From positions 1-6,343 of the forward strand of contig CAYYWW010000038.1 in assembly GCA_964475515.1 (NCBI GenBank): a stretch of 6,343 bases of DNA, written 5' to 3'. The notes beneath the pieces were generated by a model, which did not search any database, had not been told where the DNA came from, and was given only the letters and a program-made list of their open reading frames with translations. This DNA comes from CAYYWW01 sp964475515. Its GTDB lineage: Archaea; Aenigmatarchaeota; Aenigmatarchaeia; QMZP01. Position numbers and translations under genes: made by a program. Shown piece after piece: positions 1-6,289 of this stretch (position 1 is the first letter of the stretch; each line of letters opens with the position of its first letter).

Positions 1-1415
1 TCGCCGATTGCGTAGTCAACTAAATATGTTAGGTTTGGTGGGATCCATGTGTAGGCGTGTACTCTATGGGCTACGTGGGGGAAAATGTTGTTTTGAGCTA
101 AAACAGAGGCGTTGTCTGGAATGTATGAGAGGATTTCTCTTAAATATTTGGTGTGTTGATTGGGTATAGGTGGTCCATCTACGTATGCTGTTCCTTCAAA
201 GAGCATTAAAGCTGGTTTTGCAGTTAATCCAATGATTATTGAGAATATTGATAGAGATGCTGCTAAACTTATTATTTTCTTTTTGCTCAATTTTCTGTAG
301 ACTGTCGATATTTTTAGTAATTTCACTTTTTTCTTTAGTATTTTGATGCTTTCTGTTTGTGTTATGTTTTTGTAGCCGTTTATGGCCGCGTAGAATATGA
401 ATGGTGCATACATGGCTCCGTATTGCCATCCTAGTTGATAGTATGGTGGGTATCTTGATAGTAGGGCTACGGCGATCCACGGTAGGGCTGGTATTAGTTC
501 TAGGGGTGCGAAGAATGGTAGGAATAGTAGGGGAAGGGTTATTGCTATTATCCAGCTGATTTTTGCAAGAATATCGTAGGATAATGCTTTTGCTACTTTG
601 TATGGGTTTAGTAGTCCTAGTAATATTTCGTTTATGTTTGAGCCTAAGTCAGGCCAGTTTCCGGTTTTTGAGAAAGGTGTTGTCCCGAAAATGTCGATAA
701 TTTTTATTGTTGCTTTAAAATAAATTACCGTTACAGTCATGAAAATTACGCTTTTTATTATGTGTCTTTTAATATGAGGGGCGATGTTTCTGATTTTTGT
801 TATGTTTTTCCTATATTTGATGAAAGTTGTGTAAAAGAGGGTTGATAGGACTAGGACTGCGGATGCAAAGTCTAATATTGTTAGCCCTAAGATTAATATT
901 AGGTAAAATTTGTTAAATTCTTCTTTTTCCAAGTAGTAAAATGCTGCGAAGAATATTATTGGGAAAAATGATTCTAAATGAAAGTCAAATAAGTTTGCTG
1001 CAATAATAGGCGGATAAATAAGGTATATTGCTGAAAATGCCAATGCTAGCTCTTGATTTTTTGTGATTTCTTTTGCTAGTTTGTATAGTGGTATTGTTGC
1101 GAAGCCTAAGAGGAATGATTGAAATATTAGTAGAGTGTAAGCGTGAGGAAATATGTAATATAGTGCTAGAAGGAGGAACATTATGAGAGAGAAGTGTACT
1201 CCGAAGAAGCTTCCCTCTTCCGATATTCCTAGGTCTGGTGTTTCGTAGAAAAATTTGTTTGCGTGTACTGTTGTCCAGAGAGCTTGCATAAATATTCCAA
1301 GGTCGTACGCACGTGTCATGAACGCTTCATGTCTTAAACAAGTGTATATTGACAAGATTACAGAGTAGGTGATGGATAGTACTTTAATGGGATTATCGTT
1401 TTTGCTCTTTTTCAA
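1..1415 (-). CDS. DUF2079 family polytopic membrane protein (GT-C-like), C-terminus cut by window edge
   Basis: An open frame of 471 codons runs without a stop to the left edge, so the C-terminus is missing. It is clearly paralogous to the protein at 4195-6126. Shared blocks include DLGIF.QA.WTT (D38), F.YETPD, GSFFGVHF (69-75), LFDFHLE (142-148), NASVLAQNNIFPH near residues 430-440 and VDYAIG at the edge. DUF2079 (PF09852) proteins are poorly characterised multi-spanning proteins that resemble GT-C glycosyltransferases; an acidic residue in the first outer loop (here D38) would be the candidate catalytic base. Start: TTG at 1415, preceded by GGAGGG (minus strand, 1429-1424) with an 8-nt gap. 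The first in-frame ATG (1319, residue 33) would remove the first membrane helix and a stretch that aligns gap-free with the paralog. An in-frame stop lies at 1452-1454. It lies 213 bp downstream of the PIG-V-like gene and probably has its own promoter. Third codon positions are heavily A/C. Family is secure; substrate and linkage are unknown. Confidence 0.9.
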   Translation of the reverse strand, partial: MKKSKNDNPIKVLSITYSVILSIYTCLRHEAFMTRAYDLGIFMQALWTTVHANKFFYETPDLGISEEGSFFGVHFSLIMFLLLALYYIFPHAYTLLIFQSFLLGFATIPLYKLAKEITKNQELALAFSAIYLIYPPIIAANLFDFHLESFFPIIFFAAFYYLEKEEFNKFYLILILGLTILDFASAVLVLSTLFYTTFIKYRKNITKIRNIAPHIKRHIIKSVIFMTVTVIYFKATIKIIDIFGTTPFSKTGNWPDLGSNINEILLGLLNPYKVAKALSYDILAKISWIIAITLPLLFLPFFAPLELIPALPWIAVALLSRYPPYYQLGWQYGAMYAPFIFYAAINGYKNITQTESIKILKKKVKLLKISTVYRKLSKKKIISLAASLSIFSIIIGLTAKPALMLFEGTAYVDGPPIPNQHTKYLREILSYIPDNASVLAQNNIFPHVAHRVHAYTWIPPNLTYLVDYAIG

Positions 1416-1423
1416 TAGTAAGT

Positions 1424-1429
1424 CCCTCC
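1424..1429 (-). promoter_or_regulatory. Shine-Dalgarno site (GGAGGG) fixing a TTG start
   Basis: On the minus strand GGAGGG is followed by an 8-nt spacer and TTG at 1415. This is a near-consensus anti-SD match at normal spacing. It decides in favour of the TTG over the in-frame ATG at 1319. Confidence 0.7.
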
Positions 1430-1477
1430 ACGTACCTTTGCGTGCTAAAACTCATTAAAACATTGGGATTGTAATTT

Positions 1478-1486
1478 TTTTAAATA
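1478..1486 (-). promoter_or_regulatory. Possible archaeal TATA box for the DUF2079 gene at 1-1415
   Basis: On the minus strand TATTTAAAA sits about 65 nt upstream of the TTG start. A transcription start about 25 nt downstream of it would leave a leader of roughly 40 nt that includes the GGAGGG site. This fits an SD-led gene, but AT-rich matches are common in this composition, so the call is tentative. Confidence 0.3.
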
Positions 1487-1628
1487 TGTGTGAACTAAGG
1501 AAATTTGTAACTTCTCTTAGGTAGGGTTTTTCTGCATTTTAAGCTAGTTTAGTGGCAGATTACTCTTTTCATTGCAGGGAATTCCTTAAGGATTTGCTAA
1601 GAGATATTTTATGGTTTTATGTTTTTAA

Positions 1629-2771
1629 TTAGCCTATAAAGATTTGTCCATCTAGGTATATTATTGTTAATAATCCTAGGAAAATTATTTCAATGGTTAG
1701 AAGTAGGGTGAATAATTTTCTTTTTAGGGGTTTCTGAGCGGCCATTACGATGAGCGTAGAAGGTAAGAGGTAGCGTATTAAGCTGTAAGGGTTTCCGTAG
1801 ACTAGGTACAAGATGGACGAGAAATATAAAAGAGAGATGTTGTATGTTAGAACTGCATCTTCGGATGTTTTAAAAGAGAAGGTTAATACGTTTTTTAAAT
1901 GAATTTTTCTAATGCTTCTTAGGGGTGAGACAAAGGTCAAAGTTGTAAAGATAAATAGATAGAGATGGACGAGGATGATGTAGAGGTTATTGGGTGGTTC
2001 GACGAAGGCGAATAAGAATATCTTAGCAAAAATGATGTATAGTGAGTAAAGTGTGTGATGTATTTTGTCATGCATTGTTGTGGGATGATTGTCTGGCCAG
2101 AAAGTCATTCTGCTTATTTCTGTGATGGGAAATAGACCTGTTAGATAATAACCGTACAAATTGAACAGTAGAAATGGCAGGAATGGTATAAAGGCCATTA
2201 ACGTTCTGGTTTTTATTGGTTTTTTAGCATATAGATAGAGAGGGCTAAGGAGAATTCCATTCGCTCTGGTAAGAGATGCTAGGAAAGATGATAGTAGGCT
2301 TTTTTCATATTTTTCATGTAAGAAAAATAGGAAAGTTAGAAGGTAAAAGAGGAGGAAGAGTGATTCGGTATATATGAGTGAACAGAAGACTGTTGTGGGA
2401 AAGAAGATTGCAATTAGAGCATTATTTTTTATATCTTTGTTTAAAGATTTAGTTAGCTGATAAAGAACATAGGAAGACAGTATAAAGGTGCATGAGTTAA
2501 TAAGTAAGCCGAAAATTTCTGTGAGAAAAAGACTATGCGTTATTAGGAAAATGATTCGTAGAACGCATGGAAAGAGCGGTAAGAAAGCCCAATTCGGATG
2601 GAGTAATGTAGGATACCAGTATTGAGCGATTCCTAAATAATATGATGCATCCCAGTGAGTAAATGTCCAAGTAAATAGTTTAAAGTCAGAGAAAAACATA
2701 AAATGGATGATTATACAGGAGAAAATTATGATGCGGGATATAATGGTGCTATTGAAGGTGGTTTTGTTCAT
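1629..2771 (-). CDS. PIG-V-like GT-C mannosyltransferase (GT76-type), integral membrane
   Basis: A 380-residue, highly hydrophobic protein with the signature layout of PIG-V / COG5542 GT-C enzymes. After the first membrane helix (about 12-28) there is an outer loop with HWDASYY (39-45; D41 is the expected catalytic aspartate), then WAFLPLFP (61-68), YTESLF (134-139), SLTRANGILL (166-175) and RYLLP (333-337) near the C-terminus. Eukaryotic PIG-V adds the second mannose of the GPI anchor from dolichyl-phosphate mannose. Prokaryotic relatives are thought to use polyprenyl-phosphate-linked sugars for surface glycans or glycoproteins. The archaeal donor and acceptor here are unknown, so mannose is inference. 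Start: ATG at 2771, with AAGGTG about 6 nt upstream. It is divergently transcribed from the GtrA gene, and its DUF2079 neighbour downstream is on the same strand. Length is normal for prokaryotic members; no frame disruption was seen. Confidence 0.85.
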   Translation of the reverse strand: MNKTTFNSTIISRIIIFSCIIIHFMFFSDFKLFTWTFTHWDASYYLGIAQYWYPTLLHPNWAFLPLFPCVLRIIFLITHSLFLTEIFGLLINSCTFILSSYVLYQLTKSLNKDIKNNALIAIFFPTTVFCSLIYTESLFLLFYLLTFLFFLHEKYEKSLLSSFLASLTRANGILLSPLYLYAKKPIKTRTLMAFIPFLPFLLFNLYGYYLTGLFPITEISRMTFWPDNHPTTMHDKIHHTLYSLYIIFAKIFLFAFVEPPNNLYIILVHLYLFIFTTLTFVSPLRSIRKIHLKNVLTFSFKTSEDAVLTYNISLLYFSSILYLVYGNPYSLIRYLLPSTLIVMAAQKPLKRKLFTLLLTIEIIFLGLLTIIYLDGQIFIG

Positions 2772-2838
2772 ATTTTACACCTTTGCTACAGATTATTTTA
2801 TATTGGATTACTCTATCGAATTTAATGATTTTGTTTGC

Positions 2839-2851
2839 GATTAATATATTG
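2839..2851. promoter_or_regulatory. Near-palindromic TATA-like element in the divergent promoter region
   Basis: The core TTAATATATT (2841-2850) contains the self-complementary AATATATT, so it could be read as a TATA box in either direction. For the plus strand it predicts a transcript starting near 2870-2875, just ahead of the GtrA start codons. For the minus strand it predicts a start near 2818-2822, with a leader of about 47-50 nt before the PIG-V-like ATG at 2771. A second minus-strand AT-rich box (TATAAAAT, 2796-2803) lies too close to that ATG to leave room for its SD site. Confidence 0.4.
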
Positions 2852-2873
2852 GCGTAATAATTTAGGTGTCTTC

Positions 2874-2891
2874 ATGACAACTTATGGTTGA
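2874..2891 (+). other. Possible five-codon upstream ORF (MTTYG) in the GtrA leader
   Basis: AGGTG at 2864-2868 is placed 5 nt before ATG 2874, matching the GGTG sites used by neighbouring genes. The frame reads ATG ACA ACT TAT GGT TGA, and its stop overlaps the in-frame ATG at 2891 as TGATG. It may be a coupled leader ORF, the relic of an earlier start lost by frameshift, or chance. If transcription begins near 2872, the AGGTG would not be in the mRNA. Confidence 0.25.
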
Positions 2892-2899
2892 TGATCTAC

Positions 2900-3895
2900 A
2901 TGAAGGTTAATGTGTCAATATTGGTGGATAATTTTGATAATTCATGTGAAGTTCAGGAGTTTTTCTCGGTGTTTAAGAATAAATTGAAGAAAAAAGAGGT
3001 TTCATTTGAGGTAATTAACTTAAATGATTGCGATATTAAAACGAATTTAAATAATCTAGTAAATGGAGAAACCATCGTGTACATCGACATGGCATATATT
3101 CCAGATCTTAACATAGTTGATGAAGTGGTTGAATGTCTGAGTGTTAGTGGGAGATCTGTGGTTACGTGGAGTAGATTGATAAATGGTTCAAAAGTGAAAG
3201 GATGGGGGGTTTTAGGTAGATTACTTGCAAGGCTTTTAAGAGTCACGTGTCGGGTCTTTGCTCCACAAATTAAGGATTGCAAAGATACCTTTCCGCCAAT
3301 ATTTATTGCTGATATTAAGACGTTAAACTTTTGTGTAGGGAATTTCAGGATGTGGCCGCTGATATATACTGTCATTTCTCGTGAAGAAGTTCATATTCAG
3401 GAAAGAAGGGGTATTTTCAAGATACACGGTGGAAAAATGTTGAGAAGGGATCTGTCTAAGTTGTTTCATGTTTTTGGGTTGGCTAGAGATACTGGGGAAT
3501 TTAATAGGATGTTAAAGTTTGCAGCTGTAGGGGTTAGTGGCATTTTTGTTAATGAGTCGATATTATTTGCGTTGACAGAGATTTTTGAAGTTTTTTATTT
3601 GGCATCAGCAGCGATTAGTGTTGAGATGTCGATTCTATCCAATTTCATGTTAAATGAATTGTGGACCTTTAGGGATAGACGCTCTAAAGGGTTTTTAAGA
3701 GTTTTAAGGAGAGCCTTAAAATATAATTTTGTAAGTTTTGGAGCTTTGACTATTAATTTAGTTGTCTTGTATTTTTTGGTAGAGTTTTTTGGAATTCATT
3801 ATCTATTGGCTAATCTAATTGGAATTTTTGTAGCGTTTTTATGGAATTTTGTTTTGAGCACTTTATGGGCTTGGGGAGGGGAAAGCCAAGCTTGA
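2900..3895 (+). CDS. GtrA-family membrane protein with a degenerate, shortened GT2 (DPM-synthase-like) N-terminal domain
   Basis: From ATG 2900 the protein has 331 residues. Residues 203-325 are a typical four-helix GtrA domain: MLKFAAVGVSGIFVN at its start, a SNFMLNELWTFRDRR block near 247-261, HYLLANLIGI.VAFLWNF near 300-317, and a terminal LWAW. GtrA domains are implicated in handling or flipping polyprenyl-phosphate sugars. Residues 1-200 keep the spacing and flavour of archaeal dolichyl-phosphate-mannose synthases (MKVNVSILVDNF; WSRLINGSKVKGW; RLLARLL; APQIKD), which are often fused to GtrA. However, the DxD motif reads DMA (63-65), the first acidic pair reads ND (42-43), the P..NE loop reads VDNFDN, SGF is missing, and about 30 residues between the acidic motifs are absent. 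Catalysis is therefore doubtful. In-frame alternatives are TTG 2888 and ATG 2891. I chose 2900 because it gives the MKV-type GT2 start and has a TGATC match 3 nt upstream. It is divergent from the PIG-V-like gene. Confidence 0.85.
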   Translation: MKVNVSILVDNFDNSCEVQEFFSVFKNKLKKKEVSFEVINLNDCDIKTNLNNLVNGETIVYIDMAYIPDLNIVDEVVECLSVSGRSVVTWSRLINGSKVKGWGVLGRLLARLLRVTCRVFAPQIKDCKDTFPPIFIADIKTLNFCVGNFRMWPLIYTVISREEVHIQERRGIFKIHGGKMLRRDLSKLFHVFGLARDTGEFNRMLKFAAVGVSGIFVNESILFALTEIFEVFYLASAAISVEMSILSNFMLNELWTFRDRRSKGFLRVLRRALKYNFVSFGALTINLVVLYFLVEFFGIHYLLANLIGIFVAFLWNFVLSTLWAWGGESQA

Positions 3896-4033
3896 TCTCA
3901 GTTTGATGCAATCTGCGTAGTGGTAATTAAATTTTTAGGGTTACGGTAAACTAGGATTTGATGTTAATGTATGTAAATCCTTCTTACTTGGATATTTTAC
4001 TTTTTAGAGTATAAAGATTTAACTTGAATTGCC

Positions 4034-4092
4034 GTTTTCCTTATTTTTTGACTTCGAATTTGTTGTTCTGACTTTCTCTTCTTTACCCTCTT
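4034..4092 (+). terminator. T-rich tract, likely archaeal terminator for the GtrA-fusion gene
   Basis: About 140 nt past the stop codon the plus strand becomes pyrimidine-rich, with runs such as TTTTCC, TTATTTTTTG and CTTTCTCTTCTTTACC. Archaeal RNA polymerase commonly terminates at oligo-T stretches without a hairpin. No strong stem precedes the tract. The call rests on composition alone in a genome strand that is T-rich overall. Confidence 0.4.
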
Positions 4093-4183
4093 ACACTTTA
4101 AGCGTATTTTAATTGAGACATTTAACAATTAACTTTTAGTATGTGAAATTATGTTTAACTTTCAAAGGAAAATAGATGCCATT

Positions 4184-4189
4184 GGTGAT
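4184..4189 (+). promoter_or_regulatory. Shine-Dalgarno site (GGTGAT) fixing a GTG start
   Basis: GGTGAT lies 5 nt before GTG 4195 and matches the 3' half of the GGAGGTGATC consensus. The same GGTG core precedes the PIG-V-like ATG on the other strand. It selects GTG 4195 as the start of the second DUF2079 gene. Confidence 0.65.
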
Positions 4190-4194
4190 GTGGT

Positions 4195-6126
4195 GTGGGT
4201 ATAAGTTTATTTAAGAAGAGATTTCACATTAAGTTCGTAGAACTATGTATTTTACTTACTTTTCTAACATATTTCCTCGGTCTTTCTATTATAACCGTGA
4301 CTCGTCATCATAGGTTTCTTACTACGGCTAGTGATTTGGGTATTTTTAATCAAGCTTTTTGGACGACATTACATGGTGAAGGGGTTTTCTATGAAACACC
4401 AGATTTTTGGTTTAATCCTAATGGTTCTTTCTTTGGTGTTCATTTCGCTCCGATTCTTTTTTTGTTTTTGCCGTTTTATGCTATTTATCCGGCTCCTGAT
4501 ACATTGCTTGTAATTCAAGCCTTTTTCATTGCTCTAGCTATAATACCCATTTACTTGATCTCTAGGGATAGAATAGGGAAATATTCATTGTGTGCTGTGC
4601 TGCTGTATGTTTTGTATACTCCTATGTTTTTTGTTTCTTTATTTGATTTTCACCTAGAAGCTTTTGTACCAGTTTTTTTACTGTTTATGGTGTATTTTTT
4701 TGACAAGAAAAAATATTCGTTATATTTTGTTTCTGTGGTGCTTGCTCTTTCTACGATAGAATTTGTACCATTAATCACTGCGACCTTTGGTATGTGTGTC
4801 ATATTGAGGGTTTTGTTTAATAGTTTAAGGAGACATATTTGGTCTTGGAGGTTTTTAAAAGATAAAGAATCTATTTACGGTTTTTTAACCGTGTTGTTGT
4901 CTGTTTTGTGGTTTTTTGTTGCTCTTCAGGTTAAGAAAATCTTTAATCCTCATGCATCGCCTGTTCCGTCGCAATTTGCTCATCTATTGAATCCTTCTGA
5001 ATGGTCTACACTTTACGTGTATTTGGAGAAGTATCTTGATGAAAAGTTGCTTTATGTGATCTTGCTTTTTGGTCCTTTGGTGTTTCTTTCTTTTCTTTCT
5101 CCTTTGGATCTTGCGCCTGTTGTGCCTTGGTTTTTGATGTGTTTCCTGTCGGATTATGCTCCTTATTTTATTGTTAGGTATCAGTATTCTGCTTTTACTA
5201 CCGCTTTCATCTTTTATTCGATGATTAAAAGCGTTAGGAAGCTTTCTGTGGTCAGAGATAAGATTGATGATTATAGAATTAAGAGAATAATGGTTCTTTT
5301 GATCGTGGTTTCTCTTCTTTTTGCAACTTATGCCGTTGAAAAATATGATTTGAGAAAGAATTTGTTTGGTTCTTATTCGGATGAACATGTGGAGCTTCTT
5401 AATTATATTATATCGTTGATTCCTGAAGATGCTTCTGTTTTAGCTCAGAACGACATTTTCCCTCATATATCAGGTAGGAAGAATGCGTACGTGTATCTTC
5501 CAAGTTCGTCTTTTGAGCCAGACTACATCATATTTGATATTAATCTGACATTTTATAGGAGCCCTCCTCCATATCCTCCCTACTCTCAGTTTATACCTAA
5601 GTATTTGAAGAAACACACAAATTATGGTGTTTATGCGTCTGCTGACGGAATACTGTTATATAAGAGGGATTATGTTGGTGATCCTGTTTTCTACATTCCC
5701 TATGTGAGAATTCTTAATTATAGGGATTTAAAGTTGGGTGCAGGGAGAATAGTGTATGATTCAACGTCTTATTCGAAAAGGGTTCTGTTTCATGGTAAGA
5801 ATGATTCGCCTGGTGTTTTTTGGTTTGGTCCTTATGCGGTCTTCCCGCCTGGGAATTATACTGTGATTTTCCGTTTGAAGGTTTCAGAAGTTGTTAATGG
5901 TACTGTTATAATTTTGGATGTGGCGTCGAATTTTGGCTCGGAGATATTAGCTAAGAGGGTTGTGAATGGTAGTGAATTTTTGAGTGCGGCAGGTTGGCAG
6001 AATTTTACATTGTCTTTTGTGTTAGACGCGCCGAAAGAATTAGAGATAAGAGGGATCTATGTTAGTAGTGTGGCAAGTGTTTATTTGGATTTCATTGTTG
6101 TTAAGCAGGTTAGTGTTAAAATATAG
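4195..6126 (+). CDS. DUF2079 family membrane protein (GT-C-like) with C-terminal extracytoplasmic beta-sandwich region
   Basis: A complete 643-residue protein. The first helix is about 14-35, followed by an outer loop with SDLGIF.QAFWTTLHG (D47, candidate GT-C acidic residue), FYETPD and GSFFGVHFAPI (77-87). Further landmarks are LFDFHLEAF (149-157), a set of hydrophobic spans to about 310, the loop RYQYSAF (328-334) and a last helix at about 364-380. A soluble segment follows with DASVLAQNDIFPH.SGR (412-428), typical of DUF2079, and then a beta-rich tail (about 500-643) with FGPYAVFPPGNYTV and a WQNFTL strand, resembling carbohydrate-binding jelly-roll domains. Sequons at N450, N536, N554, N568, N591 and N603 support an outside location. 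A role transferring sugar from a polyprenyl-phosphate donor is family-based inference; substrate is unknown. GTG start with GGTGAT 5 nt upstream. Third codon positions are strongly G/T, the mirror image of its minus-strand paralog at 1-1415. Family assignment is firm; the tail fold is predicted by eye. Confidence 0.92.
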   Translation: MGISLFKKRFHIKFVELCILLTFLTYFLGLSIITVTRHHRFLTTASDLGIFNQAFWTTLHGEGVFYETPDFWFNPNGSFFGVHFAPILFLFLPFYAIYPAPDTLLVIQAFFIALAIIPIYLISRDRIGKYSLCAVLLYVLYTPMFFVSLFDFHLEAFVPVFLLFMVYFFDKKKYSLYFVSVVLALSTIEFVPLITATFGMCVILRVLFNSLRRHIWSWRFLKDKESIYGFLTVLLSVLWFFVALQVKKIFNPHASPVPSQFAHLLNPSEWSTLYVYLEKYLDEKLLYVILLFGPLVFLSFLSPLDLAPVVPWFLMCFLSDYAPYFIVRYQYSAFTTAFIFYSMIKSVRKLSVVRDKIDDYRIKRIMVLLIVVSLLFATYAVEKYDLRKNLFGSYSDEHVELLNYIISLIPEDASVLAQNDIFPHISGRKNAYVYLPSSSFEPDYIIFDINLTFYRSPPPYPPYSQFIPKYLKKHTNYGVYASADGILLYKRDYVGDPVFYIPYVRILNYRDLKLGAGRIVYDSTSYSKRVLFHGKNDSPGVFWFGPYAVFPPGNYTVIFRLKVSEVVNGTVIILDVASNFGSEILAKRVVNGSEFLSAAGWQNFTLSFVLDAPKELEIRGIYVSSVASVYLDFIVVKQVSVKI

Positions 6127-6289
6127 AGATTGAATCGCTGATATTAGCTTTTTAAGTTCAATGTTATGCGTCTTGTTATTTGGGTATTAAGAATATATAG
6201 GTGAAACTAATAATTTTATTAGGTTTTGGGTTATTTGTTGGTAGATTGGATCTTTGATTGTATTGAAATTTTGGTTGGCGATATCTGTG
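6127..6289. other. Intergenic region before the GalU-like gene
   Basis: No supportable gene. It carries a TATA-like box (6192-6199), a perfect 7-bp inverted repeat CTAATAA-TT-TTATTAG (6207-6222) right after it, and a short T-run near 6150 that might end the upstream transcript. The inverted repeat lies where transcription would start, a position where a repressor could bind, but this is only positional inference. Confidence 0.4.
6192..6199 (+). promoter_or_regulatory. Possible archaeal TATA box (AATATATA) for the GalU-like gene
   Basis: AATATATA would place transcription start near 6220, giving a leader of about 70 nt. It is the best TATA match in the 163-bp gap upstream of the gene starting at 6290. 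Confidence 0.35.

Larger units (their letters stand above)
1416..1628. other. Intergenic region between the two minus-strand genes
   Basis: No supportable coding frame is present. It contains the SD site and possible TATA box described separately, two overlapping palindromes (GGAATTCC at 1578-1585 and TCCTTAAGGA at 1583-1592), and a perfect 8-bp inverted repeat (TCTCTTAG at 1513-1520, CTAAGAGA at 1597-1604). The repeat pair encloses a short TCTGC/GCAGA pair at 1531-1535 and 1555-1559. I see no tRNA-like elements. Whether this is a structured leader/terminator or chance is unresolved. Confidence 0.5.
3896..4194. other. Non-coding gap between the GtrA-fusion and second DUF2079 genes
   Basis: No convincing gene is present; the longest ATG frames noticed are under 20 codons (for example 3961). 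It contains a T/pyrimidine-rich tract (separate entry) and three TTAACTT copies (near 4018, 4129 and 4155), the last two also sharing an eight-base match TTAACTTT. These may be composition noise in an AT-rich promoter region. The GGTGAT ribosome-binding site for the next gene is at 4184-4189. No single TATA box stands out. Confidence 0.5.

Noticed and set aside
196..480. Minus-strand 94-codon open frame
   Set aside because: It lies inside the left DUF2079 gene in another frame of the same strand and has a low-complexity, non-protein-like composition, while the DUF2079 frame shows clear conserved motifs.
1317..1319. ATG as start of the left DUF2079 gene
   Set aside because: It would delete the first membrane helix and a region that aligns without gaps to the paralog, and it lacks an SD site, whereas TTG 1415 has GGAGGG at proper spacing.
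1513..1604. tRNA or C/D-box sRNA in the intergenic inverted-repeat region
   Set aside because: No T-arm (GGTTCGAATCC-like) sequence, no anticodon arm and no convincing C/D box pair were found on either strand.
2953..3375. Minus-strand 140-codon open frame
   Set aside because: It is antisense to the GT2-like part of the GtrA-fusion gene. The plus-strand frame has recognisable homology; this one has no motif and no sensible start signal.
4331..4513. Plus-strand 60-codon hydrophobic frame
   Set aside because: It is an out-of-frame shadow inside the DUF2079 gene; its hydrophobicity comes from the T-rich composition.
4984..5388. Minus-strand 134-codon Lys/Arg-rich frame
   Set aside because: It is antisense to the DUF2079 gene. 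Its basic, low-complexity sequence is the expected reverse complement of T-rich hydrophobic codons.
6201..6257. GTG-started 18-residue hydrophobic peptide (MKLIILLGFGLFVGRLDL)
   Set aside because: Too short, no ribosome-binding site, and it would begin within or ahead of the predicted transcription start from the TATA-like box at 6192-6199.
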